Positions 1 through 7,429 of a DNA stretch of 37,856 bases are shown one piece after another. The notes under the pieces are model-generated. The model worked only from the letters and a program-made list of their open reading frames with translations, did not search any database and was not told the DNA's origin. Location: contig VHCO01000049.1 of NCBI GenBank assembly GCA_016871715.1, forward strand, positions 1 to 37,856, written 5' to 3'. The translations under genes and the position numbers were made by a program. Every line of letters begins with the position of its first letter. Within the stretch, counting starts at the first letter, position 1. This stretch comes from Verrucomicrobiota bacterium. GTDB lineage: Bacteria; Verrucomicrobiota; Verrucomicrobiia; Limisphaerales; J093.

Positions 1-152
1 TGGACATGCACCGGAAGAAGCGGATTCGAGGCAAGACCTGTTACTACTTCAAACGCCTCGAGACACAGGAGGAGCTTGATGCCATGCTGCGAGCCGATTA
101 CGAGGCATGGGTTCAGTACATGAAGGATGCGGGAGCTTGGCAGGGAGACTAG
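1..152 (+). CDS. C-terminal end of an unidentified protein (partial)
   Basis: An open frame runs in from the left edge (frame 3) and ends at TAG 150-152. It gives 49 residues rich in charged and aromatic residues, including RGKTCYYFKRL near the start and YEAWVQYMKDAGAW near the end. Spaced charge and lack of stops look like real coding sequence, but no family is recognised. An ATG at position 6 would allow a 48-residue small protein; a truncated longer gene is more likely at a window edge. Nothing can be said about function. Confidence 0.45.
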   Translation, partial: DMHRKKRIRGKTCYYFKRLETQEELDAMLRADYEAWVQYMKDAGAWQGD

Positions 153-623
153 GCGAATGACCAAGCGGAACGAAATTGCTGGAGCCAACGCGGGCGGGCC
201 ACGTCAGTTGCCAATGCAGACGCGCTGGGCTGTTGCCGCCAACGTCGGACGGGGCCGGCCTATGCTGGGAAGCGCCGGTCAAAGCGGCCCCGGTGGGAGA
301 GGCCAAGGAACTTGCCGCCGGCGGGCAGCAGCCCATAGGCGAACTGGCGTTCGCCGCTGTTCGCCCCAACAGCCGCCCGATGCCGCATCCCTGCCGTCCG
401 CCCCCTCCCGAACAGCGGCACTCACCAGAGTGCCGCTACGAGCTCTGGAAGGTTGGCAGAACGCGTTGGCTGCCTGGCGCGGAGCGGCTTCATTCAACCA
501 GATCGGTGCAGCGAACGTTCGCTCCGCCAGTTCGTTCAGTGCTGGTCGCCGATTCCGCCGCACCCATTGCGCTGCACCGCTTCTCCCGGCGCACGTCGCT
601 GACCTCTGTCGTTGATAATCACC
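153..623. other. Non-coding stretch with three strong dyads
   Basis: No convincing gene lies in these 471 bases; the open frames are rich in Arg, Ala and Pro as expected of GC-rich non-coding DNA. Three inverted repeats stand out. One at 338-355 has 7-bp arms and a 4-nt loop. One at 414-437 has perfect 10-bp arms AGCGGCACTC/GAGTGCCGCT and loop ACCA. One at 510-523 is a perfect 14-bp palindrome AGCGAACGTTCGCT. None has a following T-run, so a classical terminator is not supported. Decayed mobile or integron-like sequence is possible but not shown. Confidence 0.5.
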
Positions 624-1553
624 ATGCGTATCGCGGTCACAGGTGCGTTCGGATACTCAGGACGCTACATCACGAAACGGCTCCTTGAAGCTGGTCACGA
701 GGCGATCACGCTGACGAATTCGCTGCACCGTCCGAATCCGTTCGGCGAGAAGGTGACGGCTTTTCCGTTCCACTTTGACGAGCCCGGCAAGTTGCTTGAC
801 TCTTTACGGGGAGTGCAGGCTCTGGTGAACACATATTGGGTGCGATTCGATCACCGGCTGTTCACGCATGGACAGGCGGTTGCGAACACCAAGATTCTGT
901 TTTCGGCTGCCAAGGAAGCCGGGGTGAGGCGCATCGTTCATGTGAGCATCACCAACCCGGACAGCACATCTGAACTGCCATACTTTCGAGGCAAGGCCGA
1001 TCTCGAGTCCTCTCTCAAGGACTTGGGCATCTCCTCCTGCATCCTGCGCCCGACCGTCCTCTTTGGGAAGGAGGACGTCCTGATCAACAACATCGCCTGG
1101 TCTCTTCGGCACCTTCCCGTGGTGGGAGTGTTTGGGGCCGGGGACTACAAACTGCAGCCGATCTACGTGGATGATCTTGCCCGAGTGGCCGCAGAGAGGG
1201 TGAGCGGCGACCGTGACGAGGTTCTTGAGGCCATCGGCCCGGAGACGTTCACGTATCGGGAGTTGGTTGCCAGAGTCAGCAGCGCGATTGGCGTGAAGCG
1301 CCCGATCATTTCGGTGTCACCCGGGTTGGGTTACTGGAGTTGCCGGCTGGTGGGGCTGTTTGTCGGCGATGTCGTGATCACTCGCGAGGAGATCCGTGGG
1401 CTGATGGACGGTCGCCTATACGTGGATGCGCCAGCCTTGGGTGCTACCAAACTGACGGAGTGGATAGACCGGCACCGGGATACCCTCGGACGCCACTATA
1501 CGAGTGAGATGGCGCGTCGAGTTGACCGGGCATCTGCGTACAGGTCGAACTGA
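624..1553 (+). CDS. NmrA/atypical SDR-family NAD(P)-binding protein
   Basis: The 309-residue protein opens with a Rossmann fold: beta-strand MRIAVTG followed by the dinucleotide-binding loop TGAFGYSG, the pattern of atypical short-chain dehydrogenases and NmrA-like proteins. The segment VRRIVHVSITNPD near residue 105 and YFRGKADLE shortly after match the family strand and the Y-x3-K-like position. ILRPTVLFG and YVDDLA follow, typical of epimerase-like NADH-ubiquinone subunit/NmrA relatives. Substrate cannot be told; such proteins are redox sensors, isoflavone-reductase-like enzymes or complex I assembly relatives. ATG 624 is preferred to an in-frame TTG at 612 because the fold starts immediately after it. 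No clear Shine-Dalgarno is seen. The gene stands alone and converges on mutL. Confidence 0.85.
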   Translation: MRIAVTGAFGYSGRYITKRLLEAGHEAITLTNSLHRPNPFGEKVTAFPFHFDEPGKLLDSLRGVQALVNTYWVRFDHRLFTHGQAVANTKILFSAAKEAGVRRIVHVSITNPDSTSELPYFRGKADLESSLKDLGISSCILRPTVLFGKEDVLINNIAWSLRHLPVVGVFGAGDYKLQPIYVDDLARVAAERVSGDRDEVLEAIGPETFTYRELVARVSSAIGVKRPIISVSPGLGYWSCRLVGLFVGDVVITREEIRGLMDGRLYVDAPALGATKLTEWIDRHRDTLGRHYTSEMARRVDRASAYRSN

Positions 1554-1941
1554 GTGTCAGCCATGCGCTCCACCGAATCGCCGCCGAGCGTCTCAGTTTC
1601 GATGCGCTGGGTGTTTTGGACGCCGGACTCGCAGCCCGCGTCCGCTTCCGGCGCCGGTCAGTGAGCTGATTGTTGGCCTGGCTTCATCGGACATCGGATT
1701 CGCTGCCAGCGGCCCCTCGCGGGCCGTTTGTCGCTGGCCTCGTCCGGTCTTCATCGGTCGTCGTCCTGTCGAGGGTGTCGGTGAGCCGGAGCCGCTGCGT
1801 CATGCCTTGTCGGGTTATTGGCCGAGGCGGAGCGTGAGCTTTTCGCTGAATTCCGGGCCTACTGGGACCCAGATTCGGCCGCTGACTTGGCTTCCTGCCC
1901 ACTCCCGTTGCAGCGCACGGCCGATGCCGATTTGGCCTCGC
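1554..1941. other. Convergent intergenic region
   Basis: These 388 bases separate the 3' ends of the reductase gene and mutL. No complete gene is seen. A plus-strand stretch at about 1806-1985 has coding-like composition (LLAEAERELFAEFRAYWD) but lacks a start and has a stop just upstream, so it may be a decayed fragment. A stem-loop at 1705-1738 is listed separately. Confidence 0.45.
1705..1738. terminator. Possible bidirectional terminator hairpin
   Basis: GCCAGC (1705-1710) pairs with GCTGGC (1733-1738), and GGCCC (1711-1715) pairs with GGGCC (1721-1725) around loop CTCGC, with a GTTTGTC bulge on one side. It sits between two convergent genes where a terminator is expected. There is no strong T-run on either side, so confidence is low. 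Confidence 0.3.
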
Positions 1942-3951
1942 TTACTGGGTCCGGCCGAACTTCCGTTCCAGTTCGCGGTAGTTGAGCTCGATGAGCGTGG
2001 GCCGGCCGTGCGGGCAGGTGTAGGGCATGGCGCAGCGGCGCAGGTCTTCGATCAGGTTAGCCAACTCGGCCTCCTGAAGCGGGTCATTGGCCTTGACGGC
2101 GTGCCGGCAGACGGTTTTGGCCACGGTCTGCTCCCCCAACCGCAGCGTGTTCACTTCTTGGCCGGCCGCCTTGAGTTGGTCGATCAGCTCGAGGACGAAC
2201 TGCCGCGCATCCGCCACGCGCACGAACGGCGGCAGGCCGTCGAGTAGGAAGGTGCGCTCGCCGAACTCGCTCACGCTGACGCCCAACCGACTGAGCACGG
2301 GCAGTTGCTCGCGCAGAAAGGGCGTGTCGCGCGCCGAGAGTTCGATCGTCTCGGGCAGGAGCAATCGCTGACATGGCGCGTCCCCCCGTTCGAGGCGAGC
2401 CAGCATCTGCTCGAAGAGGACGCGTTCGTGGGCGGCGTGTTGGTCCAGCAGAACCAGGCCGCGATCCGACTCGAGGACCACATAGAGCCGCCCTACCACC
2501 CCCACCAACCGCAACGGCACAGCCAACAGCGGAACCGGCCCAACCGGTCCCTCGGGCGAGGAACTCGCTCGACCGGCGTCGAGGGCGGCCGGACCTGGCA
2601 TCGAAGGCTGAGAGGGCGTTCCGCCCGTACTCCGGCCACGATCTGGATCGCGGTTCGGCGGGCGTAGCGCGGTTGCGGGGTCCGGTTCGGGAGGAGCCGG
2701 CGTTGGGCGGGTCGGATCGCGGGCTGGCTCGGGTTCGAGGCTGGGCAAGAAATCCGGCGTTGGCGTTGGCGTTAGCGTGGGCCGCTCCTGGGTGGGGCCC
2801 TGGGGAGGCGGGGGCGGGAGCGGACCGGGCCCGAGGGTGGCCGGGGCGCTCGAGTCGGTGTGAAAGGCTAAGAGGGCGCGGCGGACCGCCTGGGTGACAA
2901 AGGCGCGCACTTGGCGTTCCTCGCGGAACTTCACCTCGCGTTTGGCGGGGTGGATGTTGACATCGACCAAGCCGGGATCGAGCTCGAGGAACAGGCAGCA
3001 GACCGGGTAGCGCCCTTTCATCAGCGCGGTGTGGTAGCCTTCGAGGAGGGCGAAACTCAACGCGCGATTTTCGATGGGGCGCCGGTTGACGAACAGGTGT
3101 TGGTCCTCGCGTGTCGCCCGCGACACGCCCGGGGCGCCCACGTAGCCCCAGAGGCGGATGGCGGCGGTATGGCGGCCGACCGGCGCGGCCAGCGAAGCCG
3201 TCTCTGGGTCATCCTCGTCAGCGCGGGTCTCGAGTGCGCCGGCTTGGTTGACTGGGAGGAGTTCGAGGTCGGCGCCGTAGAGGGCGCGCAGGCGTTCGCG
3301 CAGGGCGGCGAGTCGTGTGGCTGCCTCATGGCCTGCGGGCACGGGGGGCAACTGCCACACTAGCCGCTGATTGTGGGTGAAGTGGAAGCCGACCTCCGGG
3401 AAGGCCAACGCAGCCAGCATGAGGTAATGATGAATGTGGCTGCGCTCGGTTTCTTCGCTCTTGAGGAATTTGCGCCGGGCGGGCAGGTTATAGAACAACT
3501 GGCGAACCTCGAGGGCGGTGCCGGGCGGGCCGCTGGCGGCTTTGACCTCGAGGATCTTGCCGCCATGGATGACCACCTGGGTGGCGGCGAGGGCTTCGCC
3601 GGCGCGCTCGCAGGTGGTGAGGGTCAGGCGGCTGACACTGGCGATGCTGGGCAAGGCTTCGCCGCGAAACCCGAGCGTGCCGATAGCCTCGAGATCCTCG
3701 GCCCGAGCGAGCTTGCTGGTGGCGTGGCGCTCGAAACACAGCAAGGCGTCGTCGCGGCTCATTCCCACGCCGTCGTCCGTCACCCGGATCAGGCTGCGCC
3801 CGCCCGCCTGGATGTCGACCGTGACCCGTGTGGCCTGCGCGTCGAGGGCGTTCTCGACGAGTTCTTTGACGACGCTGGCCGGCCGCTCGATGACTTCGCC
3901 CGCCGCGATCTGGTTGGCGACCTGCTCGGGCAGCAGCCGAATGCGGTTCAT
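1942..3951 (-). CDS. mutL: DNA mismatch repair protein MutL (endonuclease-type)
   Basis: The 669-residue protein is the MutL ATPase that couples MutS mismatch recognition to downstream repair. The N-terminal GHKL ATPase carries QIAAGEVIERPASV, ELVENALDA (catalytic Glu, Mg-binding Asn), DDGVGM and GFRGEALPSIASV. A Pro/Thr-rich linker of about 100 residues (around 370-470) joins it to the dimerisation domain. That domain has DQHAAHERVLFE, an exact DQHA(X)2E(X)4E nuclease motif, plus the metal-site segments VCRHAVKAND and CPHGRP. It is therefore predicted to nick DNA itself, as in bacteria lacking MutH. The start is ATG 3951, 12 bp downstream of the galM stop, so mutL is probably the last gene of the symporter-galM-mutL unit. 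Length is normal for the family. Confidence 0.97.
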   Translation of the reverse strand: MNRIRLLPEQVANQIAAGEVIERPASVVKELVENALDAQATRVTVDIQAGGRSLIRVTDDGVGMSRDDALLCFERHATSKLARAEDLEAIGTLGFRGEALPSIASVSRLTLTTCERAGEALAATQVVIHGGKILEVKAASGPPGTALEVRQLFYNLPARRKFLKSEETERSHIHHYLMLAALAFPEVGFHFTHNQRLVWQLPPVPAGHEAATRLAALRERLRALYGADLELLPVNQAGALETRADEDDPETASLAAPVGRHTAAIRLWGYVGAPGVSRATREDQHLFVNRRPIENRALSFALLEGYHTALMKGRYPVCCLFLELDPGLVDVNIHPAKREVKFREERQVRAFVTQAVRRALLAFHTDSSAPATLGPGPLPPPPPQGPTQERPTLTPTPTPDFLPSLEPEPARDPTRPTPAPPEPDPATALRPPNRDPDRGRSTGGTPSQPSMPGPAALDAGRASSSPEGPVGPVPLLAVPLRLVGVVGRLYVVLESDRGLVLLDQHAAHERVLFEQMLARLERGDAPCQRLLLPETIELSARDTPFLREQLPVLSRLGVSVSEFGERTFLLDGLPPFVRVADARQFVLELIDQLKAAGQEVNTLRLGEQTVAKTVCRHAVKANDPLQEAELANLIEDLRRCAMPYTCPHGRPTLIELNYRELERKFGRTQ

Positions 3952-3963
3952 CCCTGGCGCACG

Positions 3964-5100
3964 TTAGCGCACCGAAAACCGATGGATCGTGCTGGTCTTG
4001 TAGGTGCGGCCGGGGCGGAGGATGGTGCTGGGGAAATTCGGGTGGTTGACGGAGTCGGGGAAGTGCTGCGTCTCGAGGCAGAACCCGTAGTGTTTGCGGT
4101 AGACTTGGCCGCCTTTGCCGGTGAGCGTGCCATCCAGGAAGTTGCCGCTGTAGAACTGGACGCCGGGCTCTTGCGTGAAGATCTCGAGCACGCGCCCGCT
4201 CCGGGCTTCGTGCACCACGGCGCACAGGTTCATCTGCTTATCGCCGCGGCTCAGGACGAAATTGTGGTCGTAGCCCTGGGGATCGTTGGCGAGCTGCTTG
4301 AGGTCGCGGCCGATGGGTTTGGGCCGCGTGAAGTCCATCGGTGTGTTCTGCACCGGAGCGATCTCGCCGGTCGGGATGAGCGTGTCATCGACGGGAGTGT
4401 ACCGGTCCGCGTTGAGCATCAACTCGTGCCCGAGGATATCGCCGGCGCCGGCGAGGTTCCAGTAGCTGTGATTGGTGAGGTTGACCGGGGTGGCTTTGTC
4501 GGTCTTGGCAGTGTAATCGAGGCGCAACTCGTTGTCGTTCGTCAAGGTGTACACCACGGTCGCGGTGAGTTTGCCGGGGTAACCTTCTTCGCCGTCCCGG
4601 CTGGTATAGGTGAACCGGACCGCGACACCGTTTTTGGCCCGCACCGGGCGGGCCTGCCAGACGACCTTGTCGAAGCCCTTGAGCCCGCCGTGCAAATGGT
4701 TGGGGCCATTGTTCTGGGCGAGCGTGTAGGTCTTGCCGTCGAGGGTGAACTGGCCCTTAGCGATCCGGTTGCCCACGCGCCCGATGGTGGCGCCGAAGTA
4801 GGGATGGCCGGCGAGGTAGGATTCGAGGTTGTCGAACCCCAGGACGATGTCGCCCAGTTGGCCCGCGCGGTCCGGCACGTGTAGTTCGGTCAGGAGGGCG
4901 CCGTAGGTGATGATTTTGGCGGTGACCCCTTTGGCATTCGTGAGGGTATACTGCTCGATCAGGGTGCCCTCGGGCAGCTTGCCGTAGGTGGCCTTGGTGA
5001 GGGTGGGTTTCATCGGTTGCGAGTCGCGGTCGGCGGCCAGACTGACCACGGCGGCCAGGGTCGCGGCGACCATCACAGGGCTGAGGCTCGGGTAGTTCAT
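3964..5100 (-). CDS. galM: Aldose 1-epimerase (mutarotase), exported
   Basis: This enzyme interconverts alpha and beta anomers of aldoses such as galactose and glucose. Family landmarks are all present: GRVGNRIAKG near residue 108, NHLHGG (His137), VNLTNHSYWNL with the general acid His211, and GFCLETQHFPD with the general base Glu343. The protein has 378 residues because an N-terminal hydrophobic segment (about residues 9-22, followed by LAAD) precedes the catalytic domain; it looks like a signal peptide, placing the enzyme in the periplasm. It lies 50 bp downstream of a sodium/solute symporter, so it probably prepares sugars for uptake. ATG 5100 is chosen because it includes the signal peptide. 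Confidence 0.95.
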   Translation of the reverse strand: MNYPSLSPVMVAATLAAVVSLAADRDSQPMKPTLTKATYGKLPEGTLIEQYTLTNAKGVTAKIITYGALLTELHVPDRAGQLGDIVLGFDNLESYLAGHPYFGATIGRVGNRIAKGQFTLDGKTYTLAQNNGPNHLHGGLKGFDKVVWQARPVRAKNGVAVRFTYTSRDGEEGYPGKLTATVVYTLTNDNELRLDYTAKTDKATPVNLTNHSYWNLAGAGDILGHELMLNADRYTPVDDTLIPTGEIAPVQNTPMDFTRPKPIGRDLKQLANDPQGYDHNFVLSRGDKQMNLCAVVHEARSGRVLEIFTQEPGVQFYSGNFLDGTLTGKGGQVYRKHYGFCLETQHFPDSVNHPNFPSTILRPGRTYKTSTIHRFSVR

Positions 5101-5150
5101 AGGAGACTTGGGTTGGGGCTAGGGAACGGATCCGATGCGGGTCCGGCGAT

Positions 5151-7196
5151 TCACTTTAACAGCCCAGCCGGGCTGAACAGGAAGTAGAGCAGCAGGGTCA
5201 CGGCAACGACGCCGATCCCGGCGTACTTGGCGCCGCGCGACGCTTCGAGGGCGATGGTGGTTTGGGCCTTGAACTCGACCGGCCGCGCCAGCGGCTTGAC
5301 CACCCGAATGATCGTCATGACCGCCAGGCACAGCGCCAGGCAGACGGCCATCCGGTTCAGAAACTGCAGGTTGGGCACGGCCAACTTCAGCAGGCCGTAA
5401 GCGACAATGTTGGTGACCAGGCCCACCACGCCGCAGACTGGGGGCGCGCGCCGGACGACCAAGCCAAAGGCGAACACGGCCAGGATCCCGGGCGAGATGA
5501 AGCCCTGACCTTCTTGGATGATGGTGAAGATGCTGTTGCTGATTTTGGGATTGCCCAACAGCGGCGCGAGCAGGACCGCGACGACCGTGAAGCCGACCAC
5601 CGACACTCGCCCCACCAACACGACCACACCCTGCCCGGCGTCCCTGACGATGTGCTTCTTGAAGACGTCCATGGCGAAGATAGTCGAGGCGGCATTGAGC
5701 ATGGCCGCCAACGAACTCACCACCGCGCCCAGGAGCGCCGCCAGCACAAAACCCACCAGCCCAGTCCCCTGCGGCAGCACATGCCCGAGGAGCTGCGCGA
5801 GCGCAGTGTCGTACTTGTAGGCGATGAGCTTCTCGACGGCAGGGGTCGCGCGGGCGGTCTGGGCGGCTGCCCGGACTTGTTGATTGAACGCGGCGATCTC
5901 CGCGGCCAAGCCCGCATTCACATGGGCCCAGGCATGGTCTTCCGAGACGAATACGGTGTGGGCGGCCGGGACGGTCGCGTTGAACCGATCCTGCGTGATG
6001 GGCAGCACGTGGGCGTTGCGGGTCTTGACGGCCGCCAGGGCTTGGTCGTCCGGGTACACCGCAATCACGAACCGCCCCGGCGCCCAGGCAGCCACTTGCG
6101 CGTCGGTCAACGCGGCGCCCCGTTCGACGAACTGGGTAGCCGGGTTTGCCTTGAGGTACTTGGCCAGGCCGGTGGCCTTGTCGCCGGTCGCCTCGAGCCG
6201 CATTTGGTCGGAGAACAGGTTGAACGCGATCATGCCCGGGATCACGATGACAAACGGGATTAACAGCTTCATGAACGCAGCGAAGACAATGCCGCGCTGG
6301 CCTTGGGCCAAGGACGCCGACCCCAGAGTGCGCTGGGTGATGTACTGGTTCAGGCCCCAGTAGTAGAAGTTCGGAATCCACAAACCCAGCAACAGCGCGG
6401 TCCACGGCAATACGCTGTCCGAGGCGGGCAGGAACATGTTCATGCGCGCCTGGTTGAGGTCCCAGAACCGGGCGATGGCCCCGGTGTCGGGCGCCAAGGC
6501 CTGCACGGCCACCGCCCCCGTTTCCGCGCTGACGATGGTGGCGGCCTCGGTTGCCAAGCCGAGTTTCTGGAACGCGAACACCATGATCACGCCGCCACCG
6601 ACGATCAGCGCGCTGCCCTGGATCAAGTCAGCCCAGGCGCAGGCCTTCAGTCCCCCGGCCGTCACGTAGGCCATGGCGATGAACCCGATGATGAGCGAGC
6701 CGGTGCTCAGCGTCAGGGGATAACCGGCCTTTCCGGCCAAGGTGCTGATGGTCAGGGCTCCCGAGTAGGTGACCGAGCCCAACAACAGCAGATAGATGAA
6801 GATGGTCGCCACCGCCATGATCGTGCGCGCGGTGGCGTCATACCGGTACTCGAGGAACTCCGGCATCGTGTAGATCCCGGCTCGCAAGAAGTAGGGGAGG
6901 AACGCAAAGGCCACCACCACCAGTGTGACGGCGGCCATCCATTCGTAGCTGGCGATTGCCAAGCCCACGTGGCTCGCCGCGTTCCCGCTCATCCCCACAA
7001 ACTGTTCCGTCGAGATGTTCGCCGCGATCAGCGAGAACCCGATCAACCACCAACTCAGGCCGCGCCCGGCCAAGAAGTAGTCTTCGCTGCCCTTCTCGTT
7101 CTTGCTCTTGATCAGGCCCACCGTGACCACCGCCACCACGAAGAGCACGAAGATGGCAATGTCTAAACCCGTGATCCTAAAGCTCTCGATGCTCAT
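5151..7196 (-). CDS. Sodium/solute symporter (SSS/SGLT family) with large insert
   Basis: This 681-residue inner-membrane transporter is built of hydrophobic helices and belongs to the Na+/sugar cotransporter branch. Diagnostic segments are DYFLAGRGLSWW (39-50), AANISTEQFVGMSGNA (58-73), TAGGLKACAWADLIQG (179-194) and SSLAAMLNAASTIFAMD (494-510), the last matching the Na-site helix. Sugar specificity is not certain, but the galM gene directly downstream argues for a monosaccharide. Most relatives have 500-600 residues; the excess is one polar insert at about 330-460, between the FNLFSD and GLVGFVLAALLGA segments. ATG 7196 begins just before the first helix. Confidence 0.92.
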   Translation of the reverse strand: MSIESFRITGLDIAIFVLFVVAVVTVGLIKSKNEKGSEDYFLAGRGLSWWLIGFSLIAANISTEQFVGMSGNAASHVGLAIASYEWMAAVTLVVVAFAFLPYFLRAGIYTMPEFLEYRYDATARTIMAVATIFIYLLLLGSVTYSGALTISTLAGKAGYPLTLSTGSLIIGFIAMAYVTAGGLKACAWADLIQGSALIVGGGVIMVFAFQKLGLATEAATIVSAETGAVAVQALAPDTGAIARFWDLNQARMNMFLPASDSVLPWTALLLGLWIPNFYYWGLNQYITQRTLGSASLAQGQRGIVFAAFMKLLIPFVIVIPGMIAFNLFSDQMRLEATGDKATGLAKYLKANPATQFVERGAALTDAQVAAWAPGRFVIAVYPDDQALAAVKTRNAHVLPITQDRFNATVPAAHTVFVSEDHAWAHVNAGLAAEIAAFNQQVRAAAQTARATPAVEKLIAYKYDTALAQLLGHVLPQGTGLVGFVLAALLGAVVSSLAAMLNAASTIFAMDVFKKHIVRDAGQGVVVLVGRVSVVGFTVVAVLLAPLLGNPKISNSIFTIIQEGQGFISPGILAVFAFGLVVRRAPPVCGVVGLVTNIVAYGLLKLAVPNLQFLNRMAVCLALCLAVMTIIRVVKPLARPVEFKAQTTIALEASRGAKYAGIGVVAVTLLLYFLFSPAGLLK

Positions 7197-7221
7197 GGGA
7201 GATTCCGCTTACACCACCAAT

Positions 7222-7240
7222 CGCCCGCCCGCCCGCCCGC
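7222..7240. repeat. CGCC tetranucleotide repeat
   Basis: Four and three-quarter copies of CGCC run without interruption 26-44 bp upstream of the symporter start codon, in the presumed 5' leader. Such a tract can slip in length. No effect on expression is shown. Confidence 0.8.
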
Positions 7241-7326
7241 GCCCGGGGCGGCCGCCACGCGCCCCGCCCGGTTACACAAATCAGGTTCAGCCGGGCAGAT
7301 CGAATGCATAGCGCTTGTTGCGGCTT

Positions 7327-7355
7327 GGTGTACTGGCCGCGCCCAGGATTGTCAA
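7327..7355 (-). promoter_or_regulatory. Candidate sigma70 promoter for symporter-galM-mutL
   Basis: On the minus strand TTGACA (complement of 7350-7355) is followed after 17 bp by TACACC (complement of 7327-7332). The -35 is perfect and the -10 is weak (3 of 6). It would give a leader of about 125 nt containing the CGCC tract. Confidence 0.4.
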
Positions 7356-7429
7356 TACGGCCGCATGCGGTCTCGTCCGGCCGAACCCTGCGTGGCCGCG
7401 ACCGCGAGCGCCCTCTTCAGCCAGGCCGC

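Noticed and set aside
612..623. TTG start giving four extra residues on the NmrA-like protein
   Set aside because: The Rossmann fold starts exactly at ATG 624 and nothing supports the upstream start.
153..623. Integron attC site
   Set aside because: GCC(C)AAC- and GTTGGC-like words occur, but no pair fits the RYYYAAC...GTTRRRY consensus with proper arms, and no integrase is seen.
3373..4884. Plus-strand open frame of 503 codons opposite mutL and galM
   Set aside because: Shadow frame spanning two genes on the other strand, including their intergenic gap.
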